A DNA stretch of 64,000 nucleotides. Origin: Owenia fusiformis (taxonomy: Eukaryota; Annelida; Polychaeta; Sabellida; Oweniidae). The notes under the pieces were generated by a model. The model was given only the letters and a program-made list of their open reading frames with translations. It had not been told where the DNA came from and did no database searches. Where the stretch lies: assembly GCA_903813345.2 (NCBI GenBank), contig CAIIXF020000006.1, positions 17,364,348 to 17,428,347 on the forward strand, given 5' to 3'. A program made the translations under genes and the position numbers. This document shows positions 12,901 through 22,984 of the stretch, in pieces; positions within the stretch are counted from its first letter, which is position 1, and each line of letters starts with the position of its first letter.

Positions 12901-13858
12901 AATTTTCTAAAATTTCAAAGATTGTATCAGTTAGAGCATTATATTGGGCACATTTTCTGAAAAATTCAAAAGATTCTGTTCAGTGACCTTCCCTAGCTCC
13001 TACTTTTAGCTTTTTTTCAGTCACACTTTCAAGGGACTAAAAAGGTTATTTCATCATGTTTAGGGTCATTCTGACCATGCACATTGTGATCCTGGTCATA
13101 TAAATGATATGTGGAAACAGTTAAATTGACTGGAGGTCAAACCAGAACTCTGTTATCTTTGTTCAAAAAATGTCTAAAAATGCCCAAAAAATTGTCACTT
13201 CCTGTTTTGTCATTTCCTGTTAACTTCCATGAGACCTTAATGGTTCATAATCTTTGGCCAAATTTTTTTTCTGGGCCCACCCAAAGGGGTATCGTACACA
13301 ATGTATCGAATATTAATTATGGTTCGCCATTACTAAGGCCCGCCGTTATGACGTCACACATTACTTGTATTACCAGGGGTATTGTTCGCGAATATAACCC
13401 TGGCGAAATATTGACTTTGTTCACAGTTTATAGAAGGCGTGAATACAGTCATGTTCGAATATATATTATTGAACAATGGTTTTAACTACCGCACGGTGGT
13501 TCACATGCCATGTCTTCTAGCCAAGTAAGCTCAAGTAGCCTAATTTGGCTATAAACGAGACTCGAGTAAATCTGAACCTCATCAGAGATGTTGCAATTTC
13601 AATCCTACTGGACCAATACACTGTAGTTTTGAAGCTGAATAATGATACTGACTGTGACTGTAAGCGACCCTGTGGTAAGGGAATGGATCCACCCAATATA
13701 ATCAATGTCACAAAGAAGAGGTCACAAAGAGCAAGGGTCACAGAGTTTTCTTTTAGATTAGTATCCTAGAAATAAAAAATGCTTCAAATGTAGCTCATGA
13801 CAAATGTTAAGAAATACTTACCAGTAATTAGTATAACTTTATCTTTCATTGATGTCAT
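3910..13858 (-). CDS. short-chain dehydrogenase/reductase (classical SDR, FabG-like), nine coding exons
   Basis: Exons read on the minus strand: 13858-13822, 10071-9932, 9220-9128, 8572-8434, 8120-8080, 6801-6732, 6231-6195, 5012-4946, 4083-3910. Every junction has an AG acceptor and a GT donor and all phases agree, giving 265 residues, the usual length for a classical SDR. The ATG is at 13858-13856 and the first exon ends inside the Gly of ITG. Visible motifs: cofactor loop T12-G-A-S-A-G-V-G19; GDVT; N92-N-A-A95 (the family usually has NNAG); catalytic N117, S144 (NVSS), Y157 and K161 (YxxxK); NPGTVDT at 186-192; a C-terminal [12 protein letters not shown] typical of the fold. It should be a soluble NAD(P)(H)-dependent oxidoreductase; the substrate cannot be deduced. 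The TAA stop overlaps an AATAAA. The gene converges on the two plus-strand genes and spans about 10 kb because its introns are full of transposons. Confidence 0.93.
4590..4704. mobile_element. pogo/Tigger-like MITE fragment in SDR intron 8
   Basis: Begins TA-CAGTGAAACCTGTATA, the kind of end found on pogo/Tigger elements (CAGTnnAACC with TA target). The following AACCTCTCAATCTGAACACTC resembles other copies here (17.6, 57.4 and 60.4 kb). The right end is not clean, so it looks truncated. Confidence 0.45.
5427..5622 (+). mobile_element. MITE family A, 196 bp, nested in a family B repeat
   Basis: Perfect 16-bp terminal inverted repeats: CAGGCCCGTAGCCAGG at 5427-5442 and its reverse complement at 5607-5622. 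The body contains AAAACTGCATGATTTTGAAA and G-runs. It splits a family B repeat: ACAAGGCAAT lies on the left and GCATTTACATGACAAAATG on the right, so the target was GCATT with a near-perfect 5-bp duplication (GCAAT/GCATT). It carries no coding capacity. Located in the intron between SDR exons 7 and 8. Confidence 0.85.
5623..5655 (-). repeat. family B repeat fragment (interrupted by family A MITE)
   Basis: GCATTTACATGACAAAATG and TCACCACC match the end of family B read on the minus strand. The missing outer part (ACAAGGCAAT, 5417-5426) lies on the other side of the inserted MITE. Confidence 0.6.
6043..6177 (-). repeat. family B repeat (GTGGTGAC element), minus orientation
   Basis: From about GGCACTAACATGCAAAATG through ACAATATGTCACCACATCTG and GTGATGACATAATTA. 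Both ends carry the GTCACC/GGTGAC motif. Sits just 5' (in plus coordinates) of SDR exon 7. Confidence 0.75.
6290..6610 (+). repeat. dispersed repeat family C (~400 bp)
   Basis: Shares TCACTAAAAGAACATATTT, AAAGCATCAATTTCAAT and GTGATTGGTTATAT with 39540-39950, and in reverse with 30100-30520. Copies differ by many substitutions and gaps, so the family is old. No coding capacity and no clear termini. Confidence 0.6.
7419..7799 (+). mobile_element. MITE family E, 381 bp, copy 1
   Basis: Ends AAAGGACGATTCTTGGAGAA and its near inverse ...TTCTCCAAACCGAGAATCGTCCTTT, flanked by TA on both sides. The inside is two diverged ~185-bp direct halves, each with an ATTTTTnnnGAAAAATnTAGAAATAT block and a GAAGCAGGGATAA block. 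The second copy at 22985-23380 lies in the opposite orientation. Lies in the SDR intron between exons 5 and 6. Confidence 0.8.
8145..8274 (-). repeat. family B repeat, minus orientation
   Basis: GCAAGGCATTAACATGCAAA at one end and ACTTCTGGTGGTGACATAAT at the other, with CTGGAGACTATAACAATATG inside. Lies between SDR exons 4 and 5. Confidence 0.75.
8622..8817 (+). CDS. EF-hand coding fragment or terminal exon, antisense inside SDR intron 3
   Basis: A plus-strand frame running to TGA at 8815-8817, preceded by a good acceptor (CCTGATTCTTAG, AG at 8620-8621). It encodes [12 protein letters not shown], which would form the second part of a degenerate EF-hand loop, then a canonical 12-residue loop [12 protein letters not shown] (D at 1 and 5, G at 6, I at 8, E at 12; Tyr at position 3 is unusual). 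It ends [11 protein letters not shown]. The open frame extends up to an ATG at 8596. EF-hand proteins bind calcium. Whether this is the last exon of a nested gene, a retroposed fragment or a decaying pseudogene cannot be told; no partner exons were recognised upstream. Confidence 0.45.
10135..10348 (+). mobile_element. MITE family A, right end degraded
   Basis: Left terminus CAGGCCTGTAGCCAGG, then the family body (TTTGCCAAGGGGGGTTCAG, AAAACTGCATGATTTTGAAA) and long G and C runs. The right end reads CCTAACCAAACCCGTCTG, a decayed version of CCTGGCTACGGGCCTG. Lies in SDR intron 1, 64 bases from exon 2. Confidence 0.75.
10465..10728. mobile_element. hAT-type MITE with perfect 8-bp target duplication
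   Basis: GTCAATAG at 10465-10472 and again at 10721-10728 flank a 248-bp element (10473-10720). Its ends are TAGCGTTGTCGCGATCGATA and, inverted, TAGTGTTGTCACGTTGTG; ATCGATG/CGATGTATCG motifs lie just inside. An 8-bp duplication with this TAGNGTTGTC end fits the hAT superfamily. No transposase is encoded. Lies in SDR intron 1. Confidence 0.88.
10900..11738. repeat. diverged, older relative of the palindromic TTAA elements
   Basis: AT-rich. The stretch around 11480-11620 (TTCAGGGACCTTTGC, TTTTTCTGTCACATTTTCAG, GGTTATATAAATGATAAGTG) follows the right arm of the palindromic elements at 11742-13236 in the same order but with many differences. It ends at the TTAA that starts the first palindrome. 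The left limit is uncertain. Confidence 0.45.
11742..12477. mobile_element. long-inverted-repeat (foldback) element 1, bounded by TTAA
   Basis: Arms of about 330 and 310 bases (11742-12072 and 12170-12477) are reverse complements. The left begins GGTGCTACGGAAGTTAACAG and the right ends CTGTTAACTTCCATGGCACC. TTAA flanks both sides (11738-11741 and 12478-12481). The spacer of about 100 bases has no open frame. TTAA targets suggest piggyBac- or Kolobok-type mobilisation; the superfamily is inferred only from the target. Confidence 0.88.
12482..13236. mobile_element. long-inverted-repeat (foldback) element 2, head-to-tail with element 1
   Basis: Same element as 11742-12477 in the same order, closely matching. 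The termini differ (GGTCTCATGG... and ...CCATGAGACC), and it shares the central TTAA at 12478-12481 with element 1 and ends at TTAA 13237-13240. Both lie in SDR intron 1. Confidence 0.88.
13241..13821. other. remaining SDR intron 1 sequence
   Basis: Unique-looking, slightly GC-richer sequence with a TGACGTCA at 13349-13356 and TTCGCGAATAT nearby. No gene, splice-bounded frame or repeat was recognised up to SDR exon 1. Confidence 0.5.
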
Positions 13859-15145
13859 TATAACTACAATCTTATGGTTGAAATGAACTAAATAATGGTT
13901 TGAAGATTCATCAATTATGATTTACAAGAACCGGATGTCGATCAGATCGATATAGCGAATACAATTCCAACTACCTTTATCGGTTCTTGAGAAAAAAGCA
14001 GAGTGGAGAGTGTCAGCGAAAAACTGTTTCAAATTTGGTAGGCTTATTCGGCATTTCAGACATGATGTGACACGGTATTACACAAATTAACAACCTAAGC
14101 TTATAGGGACATCCTAAGGAAACCCCGATTCATAATTTCCAGAAATTCTCATGGACTTGATTCAACTTTCGAAACTTGCTTCCAACCCATCTTACCAGAA
14201 TCGTAAACAGGAATTCAATGTTTGTTTTATTTCTCGATTTTCGCCTTACCATGGGCCTTCAAGAGAGTCTGTTGAAAGCCAATGGACTTACTTCACTCAT
14301 CTTGGTGACCGTTGAACTTGCACAGCTACCGTGGTAATTGTATCTATTCAGCCTCATTTGACTGTAAGATCCAGTCGCAATGGATGACGTGATCAGAATT
14401 ATGTACATCAGTCTATACGATGACTAATCAAATAGCATGATATTGATCACATGATCTATCCGAAGCACACGTTTTCCAAGAGTTAACCAATGATGCCTGT
14501 TTATGAAGAGGTGATCACATCAGTGACCTTCTGCAGTAACTTTCGAAAGGAACGTTGACTCAAGTCAGTGGAAATTCTAGTGAAAACTTTCACTAGAATT
14601 TCTCACAACAGAATGTTGCCTGCTGCTAATGAAACCCCTGCCACAAATAAACACAGTATGATTTTGCGGTATTCCTGTGTCATTACATCAAGGCCCTGAT
14701 TTTACACAATTGACAAAATTACAAATGAATGATTTTCATGTAATTGAACTTTGAGAAAGAAGTCTTAAAAGTCCATGGTATAGATCATGGAAGTAGTTTT
14801 CTCAAAAATGTTTTTGTTTCACATATACCTAAGCTATAGTTCCATCACTTGAACATTCAAAAATGTATTTCAACCAGCCTCCGCTAGGCGATTTACAGTT
14901 GTTCAGAATTTTGCTACATGCCTCAATTGAGTCGCATGTTATTTTTCAAATACGAATCACTCATTCCCCACATTCTCTACATCTTTCAGTTTTGCACAAA
15001 TAGTGCACTAATTAACCTAGAAAAGACTGGTGAGAAGAATTATTTTGTAAAATGTATAAAAAACGAGAAAATTCAGTGTTAGAATTAAATTTGGAGCCCC
15101 CTGTTGCTTAATACTTGGGAGATTAACATGTTCATGTGTTTGCAG
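13859..15145. other. SDR upstream region / putative promoter region
   Basis: No coding signal. It should contain the SDR promoter (minus strand). It holds a perfect 15-bp inverted repeat with a 2-base loop (14571-14585 and 14588-14602, GAAATTCTAGTGAAA and its complement). No TATA box stands out on the minus strand. Confidence 0.4.
14571..14602. repeat. perfect 15-bp inverted repeat (hairpin)
   Basis: GAAATTCTAGTGAAA, loop AC, TTTCACTAGAATTTC. Isolated; no repeat family was recognised around it. Confidence 0.8.
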
Positions 15146-15471
15146 ATTGACCTTCTTGTTCTTTGTGATACACATGCACATAATGGGCATATACAGTCCC
15201 CGGAAGAGCTCTATGTATATGTACAGTAGGACTGAGAGACGGAGTGCCAATCAACCTGAGAATGACCATCAAGCTAGAATTCATGAAGAATGGAAGATGA
15301 CACGATATTTGATGTTAAATGGGAACAATAGCAACTTAGTCGAGCAGTGATATGTTAATTATAATATTGATGTGTATCTGCCCAGTTATCATCATCATCA
15401 TCATCATCACTCAAATCCAAGAGAAAGATGGAGTCATGAATATAGTACGACAATACATCTATAGATGTCAG
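15146..15471 (+). other. candidate exon (non-coding or small ORF)
   Basis: Bounded by acceptor TGTGTTTGCAG (AG at 15144-15145) and a strong donor CAG|GTAAGT (GT at 15472-15473). It contains a frame ending at TGA 15348-15350 with the hydrophilic stretch ENDHQARIHEEWKMTRY. A (CAT)n tract follows at about 15390-15408. The stop before the donor makes this a 5' UTR/lncRNA exon or a chance pair of sites. Divergent to the SDR. Confidence 0.3.
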
Positions 15472-16692
15472 GTAAGTTCATTTTTCATTAATTTTGATTG
15501 AGAATCTACTCATATTTTCCATGCTATACTCCTTTATTTATATTTTATATAATAGCATTATTTTAAGTAAGCATATGATTGGTTCAAATTGATAAGCATG
15601 ATCAGTGTAGCCAGCTTCTTATAGGATTGACAGGCCACTGAACTACATACATGCATGTATATATATTTTTTGCAGTGTACATGTAGTGATAAAGCCTCCA
15701 TTACATTGAATAACCGTGTTGTCAATATGTAGTTAACACTTCCACCACAAGGTTGCTAACTCAGGTCTGGTTACAAATTCAGATTTTGAATTATTGAGCT
15801 TTATTGTATTTCAATCCTCATCATGGGTCATATACATAGATTACTTTAACGAATATATGTACAGATATTCCTTTAGGTGGAGATGAGGTATACAGTATTG
15901 GGAGGGGGAAGGGTAACAATGGCATGAGGCAAGACTAAGTAGTTACCATAGGCTTTTCATCAATAACTTCCTATTGCACCCATGGACTTTTCCTGATTAC
16001 AATGTAGGTTCTCATAGCCTATGTATGACCAATGTCAAAATGAATCTCTTGTTTCACTTTTGATTAATCCATGGGCTTTCAACAAATGATTAAACAATAA
16101 ACTTTTGATGATTAAAGAACATGTATATGGGACTTTCAGTATGCCCAACAATTTGCCAAAATAGTTCTAATTCTGCAGAAGGAATTTCTCTATCTGGGAA
16201 AGCTGCATCTTGTCAAATATGTTTATTTACATGAGTGCTGGTATACATTCCTAATGAGCTCCAATTAGGGATTTCTTTTTATAAATGAAACTTGGCATCA
16301 TATATCCAAGTCAAAATCCCAATTAGAAATGTTATATGCATTTATTAGACAGTACCTTATCAGAAGATATTGGCTTCAATTAGTGAGTAATTAAGGGTTT
16401 CGTGTCATTGGAGATATTTCTTCCTAATTTTAGATTTTCCTTGTTTGTTGTTCTTCCCTAAGAGTTAGTTCCATTGGTGCTTTATGGATATAAAAACCTA
16501 ATTAAAAAATGAGAAATCTCATGTTCAGATATTCCTTGAAGTAATAGGGAATGTTATAATGGCTAGTCTTTGCTTAGATTGATTGTTTGCTTGTTCATGT
16601 TGCTTGTTTGTTTGCTTGTTTGTTTTCTTGTTGATGTTTTATGGATTCTATAGACAATGCTAAGGAACCAGACCAGGTCAACATTCAGATGT

Positions 16693-16948
16693 CATGGGGC
16701 GTAGCCAAGGGGGTGCGATGGGTGCGATTACCCCCCCCTCACTCACACACCCTACAAAAAAAGAAGAAAGCAATTTTGTAAGATTTGTTGAAAAAAACAT
16801 GAACAAATCATAGTTTGAAATGCTTAGAATGCACCATAAATTTTAAAAAAATTCCAGGGGTGAACCCCCATTTTTGGTGCTCACCTCGCTCGCGCTGATG
16901 AAAACTAAAAAAATCGCACCTCTTGTCAATGGCTGGCTACACCCCTGG
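16693..16948 (+). mobile_element. MITE of the CAnGGGCnTAGCCA group, 256 bp
   Basis: Left end CATGGGGCGTAGCCA and right end TGGCTACACCCCTG, inverted to each other. The inside is G-rich then C-rich (GGGTGCGATGGGTGCGATTA, TGAACCCCCATTTTTGGTGC, CGCTCGCGC). Related in ends and style to family A and to the copies at 25824 and 48730. No clear target duplication here. Confidence 0.65.
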
Positions 16949-17400
16949 GACCTGGGTGTTGTTTTGAAATGTAATTATTTAAATTTTATATTGGCGTGAC
17001 CACATATCTTTCTCAATTATATGGATGATTATTGACATTTTTCAATTTTTAAAATGGTGATGGCAAGACATGTCAGCATTGCCGATGGTAGATTAGTCAC
17101 AAAACCCACAATTGACAGTCTGTGTTTAATTTGAGCAAATTATGTTTTTATTTCATTCAATGATTAAACATTAAACATTCAGATGAAAAGATTTGTTGAC
17201 TGGTGTCATCTTGTCTAGTTGTGTCATCTTGCATATTGATGGCATCTTGCCCAAATGTTGCCACATACATACAAATGTACTCTCATGGAGTTTTACAGAA
17301 ACTAAGTCCAGGGCACAGTTAATTATACATGTGATATATCATAATTACTTAAGTGTAAGTTAAAAATCTTTTCAGATGAGAAATGTCAGATTTTTTTTTT

Positions 17401-17570
17401 ATGTCACCACCACAAATGGTGACATATTGTTAGTCTCCAACATTTTTTTGCGGTGGCAGCCAGGGGTTGGTGTTTGTTGATTGGTGCTAAGTATTCAGTG
17501 GCTGGTGTTTGACATCTGCACCAAATGGCAGGTGGTGACATTTTGGATGTTAATACCTTGTTTATGAAAT
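17401..17570 (+). repeat. family B repeat, near full length (~165 bp)
   Basis: Starts ATGTCACCACCACAAATGGT and GACATATTGTTAGTCTCCAA, ends GGCAGGTGGTGACATTTTG then GATGTTAATACCTTG. The first 24 bases form a hairpin (GTCACCA/TGGTGAC). A useful reference copy for the family. Confidence 0.8.
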
Positions 17571-17609
17571 TACAATGGTCATGTGTTTCAGATACATTGA
17601 CATGATATT

Positions 17610-17760
17610 TGATATTGGGAGGTGCTCGGATTAGTGAGTTACATTTAGTCTAAATATCAGTATTGGGGCAACAGGAAAAAATGTAGGTGTTCAAATCACC
17701 AGACTGTTTTGTGCCTAAATTCCCCGAAGATATGTTAACTATAGAGAGGTTTGACTGTAA
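17610..17760. mobile_element. pogo/Tigger-like MITE remnant
   Basis: GGTGCTCGGATTAGTGAG, GTGTTCAAATCACCAG and the end GAGAGGTTTGACTGTA resemble the ...GGTTTCACTGTA end of pogo-like elements. Diverged. Confidence 0.35.
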
Positions 17761-18359
17761 TTATAATAGCCACATAGAATTCACCAGTATATCCCAGATG
17801 CAAATAAAGAATGATAAAAATATCAATTTTGTAATAAAACCAATCCAATAAAAAAGTACTGGGAGTATTTGTTTAGGTAAACCAGTAACGTATTTAAACA
17901 AGGTGTAAGACATCAGAGGAATTGTTTACTTCAACTTGTGTTTACTTAGTTAATAAAACCCAATTAGTGAATTGATAGGGTGCCTAACTAAGTGTTCAGA
18001 TAAAAATGTGTTGTAAGATGTCTCTGATATAAACTAGAGGGGAGGGGGATTAAAAGTTCTTCATCAAGAAGATATTGTTTTTAACACTCAGTTTCTAGGA
18101 TAAAAATTCTTCATGCAAAATTAATAATTTTTAAATTGGCAGAAAAAAATTCTGGCGGAAAAAAATAATGTGCATGATCATGTGTAATATTACATAATAT
18201 GTAATTAATAGTTACTCATTCTATAAAGCTGAATCAGCTAATAAGAGAGGAGCCTTTTCAAAGTATCATGCTTTTTTGTATCATATTATTCCTTGTCATG
18301 CCTTATTTGAAAAAACATCAATGTTTTATGATGAATTGGCCAGTTGGTCCCAAAACCTG

Positions 18360-18900
18360 CATAGTAAAACATAATGAGAGCCCCAACAAAAAGTTTAATA
18401 AGGAGATCCCTAACTAAGAGCGCAGTGATAGTCCAAACTTAAAGCTTGATGAGAGCCTAAATTAAAAGCTTAATGAGAGCCTAACTAAAAGCTTAGAAAG
18501 AGCCCTAACTAAAAGCTTAATAAGATCCTTAACTAAAAGGTAAATGAGAGCCCAAACTAAAAGTTTAATGAGAACCTTAACTAAAGGCCTAATAATGAGA
18601 TGGCCAACAAAAAGCTAAGTGAGAGGCCCAACTAATAATATAGTAAGAGCCCTAACTAAAAGCTAAGATTGATAATGATGGGGCTAATGATAAATGAGAG
18701 CCAAACTAAAAGCTTAATGAGAGCCCCAACTAAAAGATTAGTCAGAGAGCCCCAGCCAAACTCTTAAAGAGAGCCCCAACTAAAAGCTTATTTAGAGCCC
18801 CAACTAAAAGCTTAATTAGAGTCTTAACGGAAAGCTTAATGAGACTCCAAACTTAAAGCATAGTAAGAACCCCCATGTAAAAGCTTAAAGAGAGTCCTGA
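18360..18900. repeat. imperfect ~24-bp tandem repeat (GAGAGCCCTAACTAAAAGCTTAA)
   Basis: About 20 degenerate copies of a unit built on AACTAAAAGCTTAATGAGAG. Units vary in length by several bases, so the array is old. No coding frame. Confidence 0.85.
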
Positions 18901-19754
18901 CATAAGTGCACCATTATCAGGGACCACTAAACATATATTTGATTTACAAGCACCTTCCTTACTTTGTAATTTTGAATACAAGACAGGAAAGAGAGAACCA
19001 AACATTTTGGTTTCAAGTATCAACAGAAGGTAGACATTACACAGGGTTAATTTATCAATTTGTTTTAATAACAAGATTCGCAGCAGGACAATTACGCTTT
19101 AATTGTTACATCCTTGTTAAAGTTGTTTCGATATTTGATATTTCCGTTTTTTCCATCACGAGAGCTCCAATTAGACCAGATATCAAGACAGCAGGATTAC
19201 ACCCACTTGAACCATGCATTTTTGTGTCAAATTTTAATGTAGAAGTCAACACAGTCTGGCAATCCCAAGCTGAAGTATGTTGATACATTCAACATACATA
19301 AACAACTTCAGTGTCAAAATTCACCATTATTTATCATTTTACAAAATGCATGATATGCACAATATTGACAAACCCAATTTTTTTAAAGGTTAATGTGAGT
19401 TATTTGCATATTTTCAAAATAATACATACTAGGAAGGCCTGTAGTTTTTGAATATTTCTCATTGAATATTTCTTAAGAATACTGCCAGTCAACATTTCCC
19501 ATAGTTAACAGGGGAGGGTGAGTATCTAAGTTGTAGCTATGCATCTTGTATGAATACATATAGACAATTGTGGGACTGGTCTATTATCCAATCAGTTTGA
19601 AAATCTTTTAAAACTTATTTAAACAGACTGGGTTTTTGCAGTGCCATCTTTCTAGAGTCCAATATACTTATATTAACTTTTCCCTTTCATAGGTTTACTG
19701 TAATCTAAAAGTTTCTGATTAGGATTTTTATGATTTTTATTTTTAGGATTCAAA

Positions 19755-19805
19755 AAGTGGTGACATATTGTCACGGTCTCCGTTTTTTTATTGTGTTGAT
19801 TTTTA
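19755..19805 (+). repeat. family B repeat fragment (left end)
   Basis: AGTGGTGACATATTGTCACGGTCTCC matches the left part of family B. The right part is absent. Confidence 0.5.
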
Positions 19806-20857
19806 TATTATAAAGAGCCTGTTCGAAAGTGATTGGGATAATGTGGTTTTGATCTCTGACCACATTGTGGATCTTGTTTAGAAAAATGACACTTTGACTT
19901 ATTTGTTTTTGATTTATTTTTAAACTGTAGAACTGCATTTATAACTCACTTTGTGGGGTTTAATAACACAAATTACACTGAAAATGATTGTAATTAATGA
20001 AAAACATACCTGCAACTTATTTAGCTGTCACTATATTCGGTGAAATGTCTTTAACAACACTATTTGGGACTAAATTATGGGAGCCCCTCCTTGTACCATA
20101 GAAAGCCATGGCACTGAGACTGCAATTAAATAATTTCACTTTCAGCAAAGATTTATGGGAATTCACACCTTGTGATTTTATCATTTCAATAGTAGGTTCA
20201 TCTTAAAAAGGATCTTCTACAACAAGTATGCAACGTTAGCATTTTTATCTAAAATGAAGATCTAATTTTTTTTTAAATTTGTCTAAATTATAGCTGCTTT
20301 TTCTGAGGAAGTTAAGCTACTACAGAGTTGGATTTTGAAGGTGACAGAAAATGGTTTTTGAAAAAAATGTTTTGCCCTTTGTGGAAACATGGGCTTTTCA
20401 TTAGATGATCCATATTGAAAATATTAGCCCATTTCTGAAAGAAAACCTAGGCCCATTTAGAATTAAACAGTTTTTCGTGGTCTCTTAAGAAAGTGGGTCT
20501 TGGCTCCCATCTTCTAGTTTATTGTTTTGGTTTTCAAAATTGATGACAAAAAGAAATAAAAAGTTCAGTAGAAGCTTACCATTGTGTTCTTTCAATAGAA
20601 GACTGTAAAACTATCTTAAGATCAACAAGATCATGTTCTTAGTCAATTTTGAATTTTTTTTGTAAGTTCATTTTCACAACTAGAAGTTAAAGTTAGGAAT
20701 TGTTCAAAGAGGTTTGTTTTGAATGAGGACTGATTGAAAATGATGATTTTTTAAGGATTTATACCATAATCAATTATACACAGTTTTTTAAGGATTTATA
20801 CCAATATATAATCAATTATACATAGGATTGCTTTCCAAAACAATATTTTTGAATTAG

Positions 20858-20982
20858 TTGTATACTTATATATGTTCTGGACCATCGGAAAATGCATGGA
20901 ATTGGTGAGCATCTTCTACGTGTGATTGGTTTTGATGAAGTACCAGCCAAAAAGACTAAAAAGAACAAAAAAAATAAAAAAG
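20858..20982 (+). CDS. candidate internal coding exon (weak)
   Basis: Open between an in-frame TGA at 20850-20852 and donor AAAAAG|GTATGT (GT at 20983-20984). The nearest acceptor is GAATTAG (AG at 20856-20857). The frame reads DHRKMHGIGEHLLRVIGFDE followed by a Lys-rich tail (VPAKKTKKNKKNKK). It looks protein-like and basic, but no family is recognised and no neighbouring exon was found. It may be chance in A-rich DNA. Confidence 0.25.
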
Positions 20983-21054
20983 GTATGTATAATTTAGTCA
21001 ACGGCTCCTTATTAATCACTGCTTATCTGATGTCTATGAGTTTGTTATGGTTGT

Positions 21055-21198
21055 TATGTCAACCATAAGTTGTGAAATATTGTTATAGTCTCCAACCTTT
21101 TTATTGACAGTGTTTGGCATTTGGTGGCCAGCTTTCGGCAGTCAGCATCTGTAACAAATGGCATGTGGTGAAATTTTGCATGTTAATGCCTTGTTTTA
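21055..21198 (+). repeat. family B repeat
   Basis: AAATATTGTTATAGTCTCCA, CAGTCAGCATCTGTAACAAA and GTTAATGCCTTG in the family order. Confidence 0.75.
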
Positions 21199-22739
21199 TT
21201 AAGCATTATCATACTTTCTCCTGAAGGAAAACCCTCTTATTATATATTATAATTAACATGAAATCTTATCGTGAATGAAAAAATGTATTGATTGTTGACA
21301 ATTGTATGCTGCGTTAATATGGCAAACTGACGAAACATAGTCTATACATGTATATATTTTATAAATGATTATATTAGTCACAACTTCTCACTGAAAGACT
21401 AACCAACTAAACTACTAACCTACAGTATTTGTGATCAAGTTTAAATTGTAGATTACATAAACTTGGGAGCACTAAGTGTCTTTCAATCCATTGTGCATTG
21501 AATAAGTAAGTTAAGATTCTGATCTTTCTCTGAAAATGTTCATTGATGTTTTTTTCATGATTTATTCCAATTTGTTAAGATAATACCACAAAGGAATATT
21601 TACATGAAATTAAATCACTAAATTAAAAATTATAGACTCATATTCTAGAACTTCCTAAAATCCTTCAATCAGAATCTGAATCTGAATTTTTTATTTGTTT
21701 GCAGCTGAGCTAAGTTGAAGAATACCAATATGCCATGTGGTTTATTTTATGATAAAAAAACAACTCACTTTTCTTCAATTTAGATATAACTATACATAAC
21801 AATTTAAGCTTAAGTCAAACCAGTTGTTGCAGATAGAATGTACCTTATTTATATATAAGAATTTGATAGTATTTTATAAAACATTATAAAGATTTATCTT
21901 TTATGTATGCCTTGATCATACATATCATGCTGCATGCATATGTAAGATTACTGAGTAGGCTTAAAAACTATTTTATTAGAAAATAATTGAGACTGACCCT
22001 TTAACATTATATGTACCTCATTTATGTATAAGATGAGGCTTTAAGAGTATTTTATAAGAAAATAATAAGGATCTTTCCAACTATAAATGTTGATATTCTA
22101 CAAAAGCTCTTAAACATTATTTATCCCATTTTTCAAAATAGTTGCGGTATAATAAAGTTGTCAGCCTGAGTTAAAGAGACCCAGGACATTAAAGTCACTG
22201 ATGAAAATTAATAAGAACTGATTGTGCGAAATATGAACCTAAATGTAAAGGAATTTTAGCCTCAGTATGTATAAGTTACCTCTTTATGTGTTTATAATTT
22301 GTAGTTCTTTTCATATTATTTTAATACTGAGAACAGAATTCATCATTGATTAAAGGAAGGCTGTGAGAATTCAAGCAAATGATTAACTTACAGTTCGGCT
22401 TTTATGTAGTAATGCGTCATGCCCCTGTGACCCTCCCCTACATTTACGATTTTATTGAACTTTATTGTTTCTTTTCTCCTCATACATACCCCATGAAGTA
22501 AATGAAGGGGGTGAGGTCCAGAGATTTGATACAAGACTGATGTTAAACTCAGTTATGCCCAAAAGTGTAGTGTTTTATTAGTCTTACGTTCTTCTTTTCC
22601 CTCAATTGTTTATCATTTCTTCATTTTAATTTTGATGTGTTAAATTACAGAATATAATTTTTTGGCTTAAATGTTTCAGTATTTTTGTATATCTAATTCA
22701 TATGAATCTCAAAACAGTTCTTAAAATTCAATATCTCCT

Positions 22740-22865
22740 CCAGATGTGGTGACAGTCTCCAACTATTTTGTGGATGGTGGCTGGTGTTTGTTGGTTAGTG
22801 TTCAGCATCTGTAATAAAAGTAACAAATGGCAGGTGGTGACATTTTGCATGTTAATGCCATGTCA
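22740..22865 (+). repeat. family B repeat, left end shortened
   Basis: GATGTGGTGACAGTCTCCAAC through GGCAGGTGGTGACATTTTG and CATGTTAATGCC. Confidence 0.75.
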
Positions 22866-22984
22866 TAGTCATTGGTATTTCATGTCAATTACAATAGCTA
22901 TTGCCATTTTAGGTCAAAATCCAATGTTCTCCCCAAGATTTTTTCACAAGTAGGTGCAAAATTCTTATTTTCACAATTTAGACC

